This document shows positions 50,107 through 59,825 of a stretch of DNA of 64,000 nucleotides, piece after piece. Made by a program: the position numbers and the translations under genes. This DNA is from Sinosporangium album (GTDB lineage: Bacteria; Actinomycetota; Actinomycetes; Streptosporangiales; Streptosporangiaceae). Below the pieces are notes generated by a model. The model made no database searches, was not told the origin of the DNA, and saw nothing but the letters and a program-made list of their open reading frames with translations. Each line of letters begins with the position of its first letter. Within the stretch, counting starts at the first letter, position 1. The stretch spans positions 186,001 to 250,000 of the forward strand of contig NZ_FNCN01000003.1 of NCBI RefSeq assembly GCF_900100605.1, in the 5' to 3' direction.

Positions 50107-51090
50107 ATGGCGGGTTTTCTGGCGCGGCGACTGCTGAACTATGTGGCGTTGATCGTGGTCGCCACCAGTTTGGCGTACATGCTGGCCGCGAGTGCGCTCA
50201 ATCCGCGATCGAATTACGAGCAGCGGACGCCGCCTCCCCCTCCCGCGGTGGTGGACGCACGGTTGGACGAGCTCAATCTTAACGACGAGACGCCGTTGTT
50301 CCAGCGTTATCTGCGCTGGTCATGGGGGGTTCTCCGTGGGGATTTCGGGAGGACGGTCGCGGGTGATGAGGTTAATGCGGATCTCGCGAGGCGTGCGGGT
50401 GTTTCTTTGAGACTGATCCTTGTGGGGCTGTTTGTAGGCAGTATTGCGGGAGTGCTGGTGGGCGCATTGGCCGCCGTATGGCAATACGGGGTTTTTGACC
50501 GGCTAACGACGGGAGCTTCGTTCATAGTGCTCGCCGTGCCGACGGTGGTCCTGGCGAACATCCTGATCATCGGCGCGGTCTGGTTCAACGACCTGGTGGG
50601 CGCGCAGATCTTCCTGGTCAGCGGTGAGACGACGCCCGGCCTCGAAGGCGGGCTCCCGGCGCAGTTGTTCGACCGGCTCAGGCACCTGGTCCTCCCCACG
50701 CTCTCGCTCTCGCTCGGCCTGATCGCGGTCTACAGCCGCTACCAGCGCAACCTCATGCTCGACGTGCTCGGCGCCGACTTCGTCCGTACGGCAAGGGCCA
50801 AGGGCCTGCGCCGGCGCACGGCGCTCACGCGCCACGCCCTGCGAACGGCGCTGATCCCGGCGGCCACCTACTTCGCCTTCACCTTCGGGGCGCTGCTCAC
50901 GGGCACGACCTTCACGGAGAAGATCTTCGGCTGGCACGGCCTGGGCGAGCGGCTCATCGACTCCATCTTCACCAACGACGTCAACACGGTGGCGGCCATC
51001 AGCTGCCTCGCGGCGTTCGCCGTACTCCTGGCGGCCCTCGCCTCCGACCTGATGCAGGCGGTCCTCGATCCCCGGGTGAGGATGGGGTGA
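50107..51090 (+). CDS. Peptide ABC transporter permease (OppB type)
   Basis: A 327-residue permease. TM1 is near the N-terminus (LLNYVALIVVATSLAYMLAA), followed by a periplasmic domain with LDELNLNDETPLFQRYLRW and five more helices. The coupling loop ADFVRTARAKGLRRRTALTR and the C-terminal DPRVRMG are typical of OppB/DppB. A GAGGGG lies about eight bases before ATG 50107. It is the first gene of a five-gene peptide-import operon and overlaps the next permease gene by four bases. Confidence 0.92.
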   Translation: MAGFLARRLLNYVALIVVATSLAYMLAASALNPRSNYEQRTPPPPPAVVDARLDELNLNDETPLFQRYLRWSWGVLRGDFGRTVAGDEVNADLARRAGVSLRLILVGLFVGSIAGVLVGALAAVWQYGVFDRLTTGASFIVLAVPTVVLANILIIGAVWFNDLVGAQIFLVSGETTPGLEGGLPAQLFDRLRHLVLPTLSLSLGLIAVYSRYQRNLMLDVLGADFVRTARAKGLRRRTALTRHALRTALIPAATYFAFTFGALLTGTTFTEKIFGWHGLGERLIDSIFTNDVNTVAAISCLAAFAVLLAALASDLMQAVLDPRVRMG

Positions 51091-52013
51091 GCGGCCGCAT
51101 GACCCTGCCCGAGGAGCAACTCACGGAGCAGCGCTCGGCCGTGGCCGAGGCCGGAGTGAGGGTGCCGTCCCGGGGCCGGGTCGTAGCCGGGCGGTTCTTC
51201 GGCTCCGGGTGGGGGCGGGCCGGGTTCGCGCTGCTCGCGGCGGTGTTCCTGCTGGCGTTCGCCGGGCCGCTGGTCTCGCCCTGGAGCTACACCGACAAGG
51301 ATTTCACCGCGTTCATGGCGCCGCCCTCGGCGGCGCACTGGTTCGGGACGTTGCAGACCGGGGCGGACGTCTTCGCGGTGACGATGCGCGGCATGCAGAA
51401 GTCGCTGGTCGTCGGGCTCCTGGCCGCGCTGGTGTCCACGGCCCTGGCCGCCGTGATCGGCGCGTTCGCCGGCTACTTCCTCGGGTGGACCGACCGGATG
51501 CTGACATGGGTCACCGACCTGCTGCTGGTGCTGCCCGCGTTCCTCATCCTCGCCGTCATGTCCCCGATGTTCGCCGGCGGGCAGTGGCCGCTGTTCGTGT
51601 TCATGCTGGCGCTGTTCCTGTGGATGGTGACCTCGAAGGTCGTGCGCGGGATGACGGTGTCGCTGAAGGAGCGGGAGTTCATCCTCGCCGCGCGGTTCAT
51701 GGGGGTCTCACCCACCCGGATCATCTTCCGGCACGTGATCCCGAACCTGTCGTCCCTGCTGGTCGTGGACGCGACGCTCAACGTGAGCGCCGCGATCCTG
51801 ACGGAGACGAGCCTGTCCTACTTCGGGTTCGGCATCCAGCCGCCCGATGTGTCGCTCGGCACGCTGATCGCCGACGGCGCCAAGACCGCGTCCTACGCGC
51901 CGTGGACGTTCTGGTTCGCGGCCGGTCTGCTGATCGTCACCGTCCTCGCGGTCAACATGATCGGCGACGCTCTGCGCGACGCGCTCGACCCGGGCTCCCG
52001 GAGGTCTCGATGA
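51087..52013 (+). CDS. Peptide ABC transporter permease (OppC type)
   Basis: A 308-residue permease. A cytoplasmic N-terminal tail precedes TM1 (RAGFALLAAVFLLAFAGPLV), then HWFGTLQTGADVFAVTMRG as after TM1 in OppC. Four or five further helices and the coupling loop EFILAARFMGVSPTRIIFRH follow. GTG 51087 overlaps the OppB-type stop (GTGA); ATG 51099 is also possible. It forms the channel with the preceding permease. Confidence 0.92.
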   Translation: MSGRMTLPEEQLTEQRSAVAEAGVRVPSRGRVVAGRFFGSGWGRAGFALLAAVFLLAFAGPLVSPWSYTDKDFTAFMAPPSAAHWFGTLQTGADVFAVTMRGMQKSLVVGLLAALVSTALAAVIGAFAGYFLGWTDRMLTWVTDLLLVLPAFLILAVMSPMFAGGQWPLFVFMLALFLWMVTSKVVRGMTVSLKEREFILAARFMGVSPTRIIFRHVIPNLSSLLVVDATLNVSAAILTETSLSYFGFGIQPPDVSLGTLIADGAKTASYAPWTFWFAAGLLIVTVLAVNMIGDALRDALDPGSRRSR

Positions 52014-52046
52014 CCGAGCGCCCTTATGCATTCGGCTGGGTGAAGC

Positions 52047-54107
52047 ATGCGTGATGAGCCCGTTCTCACGGTCTCCGACCTCTCTGTCACCTTCGGCATG
52101 GGGCGGGGGGCCGTCCACGCGGTCCGCGGCGTCAGCTTCGATGTGCGCCCCGGCGAGGTGCTCGGCGTCGTGGGCGAGTCCGGCTCGGGCAAGTCGGTGT
52201 CGGCCCTGGCGGTGATGGGTCTGCTGCCGCCGAACGCGCGGGTCTCCGGTTCGGTGAGACTGCTCGGCACCGAGCTGCTCGGGGCGTCCGACAAGCGCCT
52301 GGCCGACTTCCGGGGGCGCGCCCTGTCGATGGTGTTCCAGGATCCGCTGTCGGCCCTCACCCCGGTCTACCGGGTTGGCGACCAGATCGCCGAGGCGCTC
52401 ATGGTCCACCGGAGGCTCACCCGCGCCCAGGCCGCCAGACGCGCCGTCGAACTGCTCGACCTCGTCGGCATCCCGAGCCCCGAGCAGCGGGCGATGGCCT
52501 TCCCGCACGAGTTCTCCGGCGGAATGCGCCAGCGCGCCGTGATCGCGATGGCGATCGCCAACGATCCCGACGTCATCATCTGCGACGAGCCGACGACGGC
52601 GCTCGACGTCACGATCCAGGCCCAGGTGCTCGACGTGCTCCGCAAGGCGCAGCACGAGACCGGCGCGGCGATCGTGCTGATCACGCACGATCTCGGGATC
52701 GTCGCCGGCTTCGTCGACCGCGTCCTGGTGATGTACGCCGGGCGGCCCGTCGAGGTCGGCACCGTGGACGAGGTCTACTACCGCTCGCGCATGCCGTACA
52801 CGCTCGGCCTGCTCGGCTCGGTCCCCCGCCTCGACCGGGGGGAGCACGGGAGGCTCGTGCCGATCGTGGGCAATCCGCCGTCACCCGCCGCCCTGCCCGA
52901 GGGCTGCCCGTTCTCGCCGCGCTGCCCGCTCGTGGTGGCGGACTGCCGGTCGGCCGAGCCGCCGCTGCTCCCGGTACGGCACGGCGGCCATCTGGCCGCC
53001 TGCGTGCGTGCGGGCGAGATCGACGGCGGGGATCTGCCGCCCGAGCGGATCTACCGGGCGCCCGAGAGGGCGGCGCCGAGGCCGGTGCACGCGCCCCGGG
53101 AGGAGCGCGAGGTGGTGCTGGGGGTCGACGGCCTGGTCAAGCACTATCCGCTGATGAGAGGCGCGGTGTTCAAGCGCCGGATCGGCACGGTGCGGGCGGT
53201 CGACGGGGTGACGTTCGACCTGCGCGAGGGGGAGACGCTCGGCCTGGTCGGCGAGTCGGGCTGCGGGAAGACCACCACGCTGATGGAGATCCTCCGGCTC
53301 GTGCGTCCGCAGGCGGGCACGGTGGCGGTGCTGGGACGCGACATCTCCGCCCTGGCGTCGTCCCAGCGCATGGCGATCCGGCGCGACATGCAGGTGGTGT
53401 TCCAGGACCCGATGTCCTCGCTCGACCCCCGCATGACGGTCTACGACATCCTCGCCGAGCCGTTGCGCACGCACGGCAGGCGCGACCTCGGGCCGAGGAT
53501 CCAGGAGCTGCTCTCCCTCGTGGGGCTGGAGCCGCGCCATGCGGCCCGCTATCCGCAGGACTTCTCGGGAGGGCAGCGGCAGCGCATCGGCATCGCCCGG
53601 GCGCTCGCCCTCTCCCCCCGCCTGATCGTGCTCGACGAGCCGGTCTCCGCGCTCGACGTGTCGATCCAGGCGGGCGTGATCAACCTTCTGGAGGAGCTGA
53701 AGGAGCGACTCGGCCTCTCCTATCTGTTCGTCGCTCACGACCTGGCCGTGGTCCGGCACATCGCCGACCGGGTCGCGGTCATGTACCTCGGCAGGATCGC
53801 CGAGGTGGGCGCGGTCGGCCGTGTCTACGACTCGCCCATGCACCCTTACACGCAGGCGCTGCTGTCGGCCGTTCCGATTCCCGATCCGGAGAAGGAGCGG
53901 GCGCGGCGGCGCATTCTGCTGGAAGGCGATCTGCCGAGTCCGGCGAGTCCGCCGTCGGGGTGCCGTTTCCGCACACGCTGTCCGCTCTTCAAGGCCATCG
54001 GGGAGGCCGAGCGGCTGCGGTGTGTGGACGAGGAGCCGCGGGTCCGCCCGATGGGCGGAGACCACGGCGCGGCCTGCCATTACGCCGAATCACTCGATGT
54101 CCTGTGA
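52047..54107 (+). CDS. Fused OppD-OppF peptide ABC transporter ATPase
   Basis: A 686-residue protein with two complete ABC ATPase units. Unit 1: Walker A GESGSGKS, signature FSGGMRQR, Walker [13 protein letters not shown], OppD-type C-terminal cysteines (GCPFSPRC). Unit 2, from about residue 355: [30 protein letters not shown], switch His in FVAHDLAVV, then GCRFRTRC. The fusion guarantees one-to-one pairing of the two ATPases; the other peptide cluster in this window has them as separate genes. ATG 52047 has only a weak ribosome-binding site; an upstream 14-codon frame with a strong site overlaps it (see findings). Confidence 0.94.
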   Translation: MRDEPVLTVSDLSVTFGMGRGAVHAVRGVSFDVRPGEVLGVVGESGSGKSVSALAVMGLLPPNARVSGSVRLLGTELLGASDKRLADFRGRALSMVFQDPLSALTPVYRVGDQIAEALMVHRRLTRAQAARRAVELLDLVGIPSPEQRAMAFPHEFSGGMRQRAVIAMAIANDPDVIICDEPTTALDVTIQAQVLDVLRKAQHETGAAIVLITHDLGIVAGFVDRVLVMYAGRPVEVGTVDEVYYRSRMPYTLGLLGSVPRLDRGEHGRLVPIVGNPPSPAALPEGCPFSPRCPLVVADCRSAEPPLLPVRHGGHLAACVRAGEIDGGDLPPERIYRAPERAAPRPVHAPREEREVVLGVDGLVKHYPLMRGAVFKRRIGTVRAVDGVTFDLREGETLGLVGESGCGKTTTLMEILRLVRPQAGTVAVLGRDISALASSQRMAIRRDMQVVFQDPMSSLDPRMTVYDILAEPLRTHGRRDLGPRIQELLSLVGLEPRHAARYPQDFSGGQRQRIGIARALALSPRLIVLDEPVSALDVSIQAGVINLLEELKERLGLSYLFVAHDLAVVRHIADRVAVMYLGRIAEVGAVGRVYDSPMHPYTQALLSAVPIPDPEKERARRRILLEGDLPSPASPPSGCRFRTRCPLFKAIGEAERLRCVDEEPRVRPMGGDHGAACHYAESLDVL

Positions 54108-54121
54108 AAACTGGAGGAATT

Positions 54122-55810
54122 GTGTTTGCAGTTCGGTGCGCGGTCGCGCTGGTGGTGGCCGGGGCGGCCCTCACCGCATGCGGCGGCCAGACCACCACGC
54201 GAACCGGGGGCGTTCAAGGCCAGGTGAGGGCATATGACATCAATCCTCAGCCCCCCGACGCGGTCAAGGACGGGGGGACGCTTCGGTGGGGCATCAATGA
54301 GTACGCCTCTCAATGGAACCTCAACCACATCGACGGCAACCTCGCGGAGGTGAAGAAGGTCGTCGACGCGCTGATGCCCGCGCCCTTCAGATCCGATGAG
54401 AAGGCCCAGATCAGTGTCAACCCCGACTACGTGGTGGATGCAAAGATCACCCAGTCGGCTCCCAAACAGGTCGTGACATACACCCTGAACCCTCGGGCCA
54501 AATGGTCTGACGGCAAGCCCATCACGTGGGCCGACTACGAGGCCCAGTGGAAGGCGATCAACGGCACCAACCCGGCCTACCGGGTGGCCACGGTCACCGG
54601 ATACCAGGACATCCAGAGCGTTGCCCGGGGCAAGGATGACTTCCAGGTCGTCGTCACCTTCGCCCGGCCGTTCGGCGACTGGCAGTCGCTGTTCTGGCCG
54701 CTCTATCCGCAGTCCACCAATCGGACGCCGGAGGCGTTCAACACCGGGTGGCTCAACAAGATCCCCGTCACGGCGGGGCCGTTCGCCTTCCAGGCGTTCG
54801 ACCCGACGGCCAAGACCGTCACGATCGCGCGCAACGACGGCTGGTGGGGCCGACGGGCCAAACTCGACCGCATCATCTTCCGCGCCTCGGAGAGCGACGC
54901 CCTCATCGGCGCCTTCACCAACAACGAGCTCGACGTCGTGGACGTCGGGCCGTCCGCCCCGGACTACGCGCGGGCCAAGGCCACCCAGGGCGGCACCGTA
55001 CGGCAGGCGGCGGCGCCGGATTTCCGGCACTTCACGCTGAACGGCGAGAGCGAGATCCTGTCCGACGTCCGGGTGAGGCAGGCCATCGCCAAGGGCCTCA
55101 ATCGCCAGGCGATCGCGCAGTCCGACCTTCAGGGGCTCGACTGGCCCATCGTGCTGCTCAACAACCACTTCTTCATGAACACCCAGGAGGGCTACCAGGA
55201 CAATTCCGGAGCTCTCAGCACCTACGACCTGGCCAAGGCGGGGCAGATGCTCGACGCGGCCGGATGGGTGATGTCCGGCGGGGTGCGCAAGAAGAACGGC
55301 AAGGAGCTGAACCTGCGTTTCGTCATCCCCTCAGGGCTCCAGCTCAGCAAGGCCGAGGGGGAGCTCGCCCAGACCATGCTGTCCGGGCTCGGGGTCAAGC
55401 TCGCCATCCAGTCCGTGCCCAGCGATGACTTCTTCGTCAAGTACGTCATCCCCGGCAACTACGACATCGCTCCCTTCTCCTACATCGGCACGCCGTTCCC
55501 GGTGACGAGCAGCTACGGGCAATACGTCAACGCCGCCCATCCACCCAAGAACGGCAAGCTGTGGAACGCCAACCTGGGCAGGATCGGCAGCCCGCAGATC
55601 GACGAGGCGATGAACCGCGCGATGTCCGAGCTCGACCCAAAGCAGGCCATCGTCGAGGCCAACGCGGCGGACCGCCTCATCTGGCAGCAGGTCAACGTGC
55701 TGCCGCTCTACCAGCGTCCACAGACATGGGCCGTACGCTCGTCGCTCGCCAACATCGGCGCGCGGGGCTTCTACAGCTTCAAATACGAGGACATCGGATT
55801 CATGAAGTAG
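54122..55810 (+). CDS. Peptide-binding lipoprotein of ABC transporter (SBP family 5)
   Basis: A 562-residue solute-binding protein. The signal MFAVRCAVALVVAGAALTAC gives lipobox LTAC with lipid-acceptor Cys20. SBP_bac_5 landmarks are YTLNPRAKWSDGKPITWADY, VRQAIAKGLNRQAIA and the C-terminal NVLPLYQRPQTWAV. The LDWPIVLLNNH segment resembles actinobacterial family-5 proteins whose ligands are unknown. GTG 54122 has GGAGG four bases upstream; GTG 54104, overlapping the ATPase stop, is the alternative. It is last in the operon. Its 3' end overlaps the 3' end of the convergent pxpC gene by 11 bases. Confidence 0.92.
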   Translation: MFAVRCAVALVVAGAALTACGGQTTTRTGGVQGQVRAYDINPQPPDAVKDGGTLRWGINEYASQWNLNHIDGNLAEVKKVVDALMPAPFRSDEKAQISVNPDYVVDAKITQSAPKQVVTYTLNPRAKWSDGKPITWADYEAQWKAINGTNPAYRVATVTGYQDIQSVARGKDDFQVVVTFARPFGDWQSLFWPLYPQSTNRTPEAFNTGWLNKIPVTAGPFAFQAFDPTAKTVTIARNDGWWGRRAKLDRIIFRASESDALIGAFTNNELDVVDVGPSAPDYARAKATQGGTVRQAAAPDFRHFTLNGESEILSDVRVRQAIAKGLNRQAIAQSDLQGLDWPIVLLNNHFFMNTQEGYQDNSGALSTYDLAKAGQMLDAAGWVMSGGVRKKNGKELNLRFVIPSGLQLSKAEGELAQTMLSGLGVKLAIQSVPSDDFFVKYVIPGNYDIAPFSYIGTPFPVTSSYGQYVNAAHPPKNGKLWNANLGRIGSPQIDEAMNRAMSELDPKQAIVEANAADRLIWQQVNVLPLYQRPQTWAVRSSLANIGARGFYSFKYEDIGFMK

Positions 55811-56666
55811 CCCGCAGCAGGGCGAACCTCACCGTGTCGCCGGGACGCAGCTGGGCCGCGGTGCCGATGTCCGCCTCGACCACCACCCCGATCACCGGGT
55901 AACCCCCCGTGGGCGGGTGGTCCGCCAGGAACACGATCGGCTGCCCGTCCGGCGGCACCTGGACGGCTCCGCGCACCATGCCCTCGCTCGGCAGCTCCCC
56001 CCGCCGTGTCCGCCGCGGCGCCGGCCCGCGCAACCGCACCCCCACCCGGTTGCTGTCCGAGGAGACCGCGTACGGCACCGCGCACATCGCCTCCACCGCC
56101 CCCTCGGCGAACCAGTCGTCCCTCGGTCCCGGCAGCATCCGCAGCACCGGAGCGGAGGGAAAGGACGGGGGAGGGGCGTAGTCGGCCGCGGGAAGGGCGA
56201 GCCCGAGGGCCGGCCCGACCGGCAGCAGGTCACCCGGCTTCAAGGGGGCGGGTCCGAGCCCGGACAGCGTGTCGTGGGACCGGCTTCCGAGCACGGGCTC
56301 CACCGCGACCCCCCCGCGCACCGCCACATACGTGCGCAGCCCCGCCGCGGGCATCCCCACCGTCACCTCGCCGCCCGGCGGTACCCACGCCGGCGCGTAC
56401 ATCTCCCCGCCCGCCACCTCGCACGGCGCTCCCGTCACGGCGACCCACGCACCTCCGCGGAACCGCAGCCGGGCACCGCCGAGGGTCAGCTCGATGCCCG
56501 CGAACCCCTCCGGATTGCCCACCAGCCGGTTGGCCAGCGCCAGGCTCCGCTCGTCGGCCGCCCCCGACCGGGGCACGCCCAGGTGCGCATAGCCCGGGCG
56601 GCCCGCGTCCTGCACCGTCGCCAGCATGCCGGTGGCGAGCACCTCGACCAGTCGGTCGGCGTTCAT
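55800..56666 (-). CDS. pxpC: 5-oxoprolinase subunit PxpC (biotin-carboxyltransferase fold)
   Basis: A 288-residue protein of the KipA/AHS2 family. Landmarks are VQDAGRPGYAHLGVPRSGAAD at the N-terminus, AVRGGVAVEPVLGSRSHDTL in the middle, and SEGMVRGAVQVPPDGQPIVF, the family signature, near the end. With PxpA and PxpB it forms the ATP-dependent 5-oxoprolinase that opens pyroglutamate to glutamate. ATG 56666 overlaps the pxpB stop (ATGA). The gene order pxpA-pxpB-pxpC with both junctions overlapping supports a single translated unit. Its end overlaps the convergent binding-protein gene. Confidence 0.93.
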   Translation of the reverse strand: MNADRLVEVLATGMLATVQDAGRPGYAHLGVPRSGAADERSLALANRLVGNPEGFAGIELTLGGARLRFRGGAWVAVTGAPCEVAGGEMYAPAWVPPGGEVTVGMPAAGLRTYVAVRGGVAVEPVLGSRSHDTLSGLGPAPLKPGDLLPVGPALGLALPAADYAPPPSFPSAPVLRMLPGPRDDWFAEGAVEAMCAVPYAVSSDSNRVGVRLRGPAPRRTRRGELPSEGMVRGAVQVPPDGQPIVFLADHPPTGGYPVIGVVVEADIGTAAQLRPGDTVRFALLRATS

Positions 56667-57298
56667 GTCCGGACGAACCGCACGTGAGTGCCCGGCCGCA
56701 GTAGCGACGGGGGATCCGCCGAGGCGTCCCACACCACCGTCGAGGTGTGGCCGAGCAGCCTCCACCCGCCGGGCGAGGCCGAGGGATAGACGGCGGAGTA
56801 CGGCCCGGCGACCGCGACCGAGCCCGTCGGCACCGAGGTGCGGGGGGTGGCGAGGCGGGGCACGTGCAGGACCGGGTCGAGCCCGGTGAGGTAGGCGAAG
56901 CCGGGGGCGAACCCCAGCCAGCCCACCACGAACGGGCTCGCGGTGTGGCGGGCGACGACCTCCTCGGGGGAGAGCCCGGTCTCCTCGGCGACCTCGGCGA
57001 GGTCGGCTCCGCCGTACACCACGGGGATCGTCACGGTGGGGGCGCGCTCGGCCGCCTCGGAGAGGGCCGTTCCGAGAACGGCCGCGCAGAGCGCCTCAAG
57101 GCGTGCGGACAGGCGGTCCACGGCCTCACAGGAGGCGGTGGGAGCGACCACGAGCACGGTTTCAGGGCCAGGGACGATCTCGGCCGCCTCCGGGGGCCGA
57201 TCGGCCCGCAGCGCCGCGTCCAGCGCCAGCGAGAGGGCGAGCCCGCCCGTCTCGACCAGGAGCCCGCGCTCGCCGACCCGGCGCACTCGAAGGGTCAC
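56663..57298 (-). CDS. pxpB: 5-oxoprolinase subunit PxpB (KipI/AHS1 family)
   Basis: A 211-residue AHS1-domain protein. It has IPVVYGGADLAEVAEETGLS, the HTASPFVVGWLGFAPGFAYL core, and LATPRTSVPTGSVAVAG followed by GGWRLLGHT, all diagnostic of PxpB/KipI. It is the partner of PxpC and PxpA in pyroglutamate hydrolysis. GTG 57298 overlaps the pxpA stop (GTGA). Despite the KipI name in Bacillus, no sporulation kinase is adjacent, and the pxpA neighbour favours the 5-oxoprolinase role. Confidence 0.93.
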   Translation of the reverse strand: MTLRVRRVGERGLLVETGGLALSLALDAALRADRPPEAAEIVPGPETVLVVAPTASCEAVDRLSARLEALCAAVLGTALSEAAERAPTVTIPVVYGGADLAEVAEETGLSPEEVVARHTASPFVVGWLGFAPGFAYLTGLDPVLHVPRLATPRTSVPTGSVAVAGPYSAVYPSASPGGWRLLGHTSTVVWDASADPPSLLRPGTHVRFVRT

Positions 57299-58050
57299 GT
57301 GAAGGCCATCACCGTCACGCCGGCCTCCTTGAGCGCGGTGCGCACCGCGCGGGCCAGCACGACCGCCCCGGGCGTGTCGCCGTGTACGCAGATCGACCTG
57401 GCCTCCACCGCCACCTCGCTCCCGTCCTCGGCCACGACGACGCCGTCCACCGCCATGCGGACGGCGCGGGCCACGACGGCGGCCGGGTCGGCGATGACGG
57501 CACCCGGCCGACCGCGCGGGACCAGGGTGCCGGCCGCGGTGTAGGCGCGATCGGCGAAAGCCTCCGAGACCGTCGCCACCTTGGACCCTGCCGCGATCTC
57601 ATGAACCGCGGATCCGGGGAGGGTGAGGACGGGGAGCGACGCGTTGTAGTCGGCCACGGCGTCCACGAGGGCACCGGCCTGGGCGGGGTCGCGGCACACC
57701 CGGTTGTAGAGCGCTCCGTGCGGTTTGACGTAGGCGACCCGCCCGCCCATCGTCCGGGCGATCCCGTCCACCGCCGCGAGCTGGTAGAGGATCTCGGCGT
57801 AAAGCTCCTCGACCGGCACCTCCATCTCGCGCCGTCCGAACCCGGCCAGATCGCGATAGGACACCTGCGCGCCGATCGCCACCCCCCGGTCCACGGCGGC
57901 GGCGCACGTGTTGCGTATGGTGACCGGATCTCCGGAGTGGAAGCCGCAGGCCAGGTTGGCGCTGGTGACGATGTCGAGCAGGGCCTCATCGTCGCCGAGC
58001 CGGAAAACGCCGAAACCCTCACCGAGATCGGCATTGAGATCGATCAGCAT
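57295..58050 (-). CDS. pxpA: 5-oxoprolinase subunit PxpA (LamB/YcsF family)
   Basis: A 251-residue LamB/YcsF protein. The N-terminus IDLNADLGEGFG, the segment SANLACGFHSGDP, the GAQVSYRDLAGFGRREM segment, VKPHGALYN and the C-terminal ICVHGDTPGAV are the family's conserved blocks. It supplies the hydrolase-like subunit of ATP-dependent 5-oxoprolinase. ATG 58050 has GAGGGA five bases upstream. It is first in the pxpABC operon. Pyroglutamate arises spontaneously from glutamine and from N-terminal Gln of peptides, which fits the adjacent peptide importer. Confidence 0.95.
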   Translation of the reverse strand: MLIDLNADLGEGFGVFRLGDDEALLDIVTSANLACGFHSGDPVTIRNTCAAAVDRGVAIGAQVSYRDLAGFGRREMEVPVEELYAEILYQLAAVDGIARTMGGRVAYVKPHGALYNRVCRDPAQAGALVDAVADYNASLPVLTLPGSAVHEIAAGSKVATVSEAFADRAYTAAGTLVPRGRPGAVIADPAAVVARAVRMAVDGVVVAEDGSEVAVEARSICVHGDTPGAVVLARAVRTALKEAGVTVMAFT

Positions 58051-58157
58051 CGTGTCCCTCGGGGATCCACCGCACGGGCTGCCCTGTCGGAGCGACCGTC
58101 GCCCGCGCGGACGCGTTCGGTTCAAGCCTACGAGCCTTCGGCCCCGCCCGTGAGATA

Positions 58158-59762
58158 TCAGAAGGGGGGTTCGTCTGGGATGTCGGCGATGTCGTCGAAG
58201 GCGGCGGCCAGCTCGTCCGGATGGTCGCCGATGCGCTCGGCGATCTCGATGAGCACGTGCAGGACGTCATGCCGGTCGTGGCCGAGGTCGAGTAGGCGCT
58301 GGGCCGCCTCCCACAGCTCCGGAGGGTCGCCCTCCCAGAGCCGCGAGGCGATCTCCTCGTGCCAGGCCAGGTGCTCCTCGTAGTCGGGGCGGTCGCCCTC
58401 GCCGACGTGATCGATCTCCAGCAGCACCCGGCGGTCGGCGTCGTCGGCGGGATTGAGCCGGTCGAGGTCGACATCGCCGTGGGTGCCCTCAAGGAGCGGG
58501 AAGGCGAAGACGCGCCGGGCGAGCGCTGACAAGTCGCCGTCGGGCAGCAGCCGCTCGACCAGCGCCCGCGGGAGGCCGAAGGCCGTCGGGTCGCGGTACG
58601 CCTCGGAGAACTTGGCCGTCGCCTCCCACACGGCGTCGAGCGTGGCCCGCAGGCCCGGCTCGGGGAGCCCGGTGCGGGCGGCGGCGAACCGCACCCACGC
58701 CGCCAGCACGTGCGGCATGGCCTCCTGCTCGGCCGGGCTCAGCATGACTTTGCGCGGCAGCCACGACAAAAGGAACGTTTCACATTTTTTCGGGCTCACT
58801 CGTAGCGCGCGTCCGAAGTCCTGGTCGCAGCCGTAGTCGATGATGTGGTCGGCGCACCGCGACGCGGCCGACGGGTCCGACAGGTGCTCGGCGGCGTCGG
58901 AGGCCAGGAACTCGGCGGCCAGCATCGCCCGGCGGTCGCGGCTGTAGGGCGCCTCGCCGTGCAGCGGCGCCGGCCGCTTGCGGCCGGGCGGCAGCGCCTT
59001 GAGGCGGGCGCGGGCGAAGGCGTGGTAGGCGCCGTAGCTCTCGCTCACCGGCGGCGGGGTCCTGCGGCCCGGCGGCTCGCGCGTGGCCTTCATGGCGGAC
59101 TCCAGGAGCGCCCGGGCCTGATCGGGCTCGATCTCCTCGAAGCGCAGCATCTCATTGCTCTCGGCCTCGGAGCGTGCCTGCTCCAGCAGCTTCTCCACCT
59201 GCGAGGAGACCCACGCGTCGCGGGCCATGCCCCGCATGTTGTAGTCGACCACCAGCACCATCGCGTGCCGGTCCTCGGTCGGGCCCGCCCGGCGCGGCCT
59301 CGGCGAGCCGGAGAGGTGGTCGGTCCGGTAGGCGAACGTGCACACGACGGTGTCCTGATCGCCGTATTCGTCCCTGGAGACGAAGCACCCCGTCGGCTTG
59401 ACGGCGCCGACGCGGTCGGCCCAGCTGGGCCTTGCCACCCCGGACTCCATGAGCGCGAGCGCCGCGCCCTCGGCCTTGGCCCCCTGGCGCGCCGTGCCGA
59501 GGTAGGCCATCGCGACGAGCAGCGTCAACGCGGCCGGATTACCGGCCTTGGCCGCGTAGTCGACCAGGCCCTCGCCGAGCACCTGCTCGACGTCGCCGCC
59601 CCGGAGGCGGCGCCCCCACCAGGCGCCGATCATGTCGGAGACCATGAGCTCGGCGTCGAGGGGGCTGCGCACGGCGAGCAACTCACGTGCCGCGACCAGC
59701 ATCTCCGCGAAGACGTCGTCCGGCGGCGATGCGTCCCGTGGATCTCGGTGTCGGCGGCTCAC
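58158..59762 (-). CDS. Large conserved actinobacterial hypothetical protein
   Basis: A 534-residue soluble, acidic protein without signal peptide. An N-terminal helical region (FAEMLVAARELLAVRSPLDA, then GLVDYAAKAGNPAALTLLVA) is followed by a segment with VLVVDYNMRGMARDAWVSSQ and EEIEPDQARALLESAMKAT. A C-terminal helical domain (about 340-534) contains HEEIASRLWEGDPPELWEAA and HDVLHVLIEIAERIGDHPDE. The C-terminal part faintly resembles DUF1841-type repeats; no family is firmly recognised. GTG 59762 has AAGG seven bases upstream and is preferred over ATG 59780. The gene probably stands alone. Confidence 0.75.
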   Translation of the reverse strand: MSRRHRDPRDASPPDDVFAEMLVAARELLAVRSPLDAELMVSDMIGAWWGRRLRGGDVEQVLGEGLVDYAAKAGNPAALTLLVAMAYLGTARQGAKAEGAALALMESGVARPSWADRVGAVKPTGCFVSRDEYGDQDTVVCTFAYRTDHLSGSPRPRRAGPTEDRHAMVLVVDYNMRGMARDAWVSSQVEKLLEQARSEAESNEMLRFEEIEPDQARALLESAMKATREPPGRRTPPPVSESYGAYHAFARARLKALPPGRKRPAPLHGEAPYSRDRRAMLAAEFLASDAAEHLSDPSAASRCADHIIDYGCDQDFGRALRVSPKKCETFLLSWLPRKVMLSPAEQEAMPHVLAAWVRFAAARTGLPEPGLRATLDAVWEATAKFSEAYRDPTAFGLPRALVERLLPDGDLSALARRVFAFPLLEGTHGDVDLDRLNPADDADRRVLLEIDHVGEGDRPDYEEHLAWHEEIASRLWEGDPPELWEAAQRLLDLGHDRHDVLHVLIEIAERIGDHPDELAAAFDDIADIPDEPPF

Positions 59763-59825
59763 ACCCCAACCTTCTCGCATTTTCGGGCCAAACGGTGCGT
59801 AGAAGGCGGCCCGGTGATCCCGATG

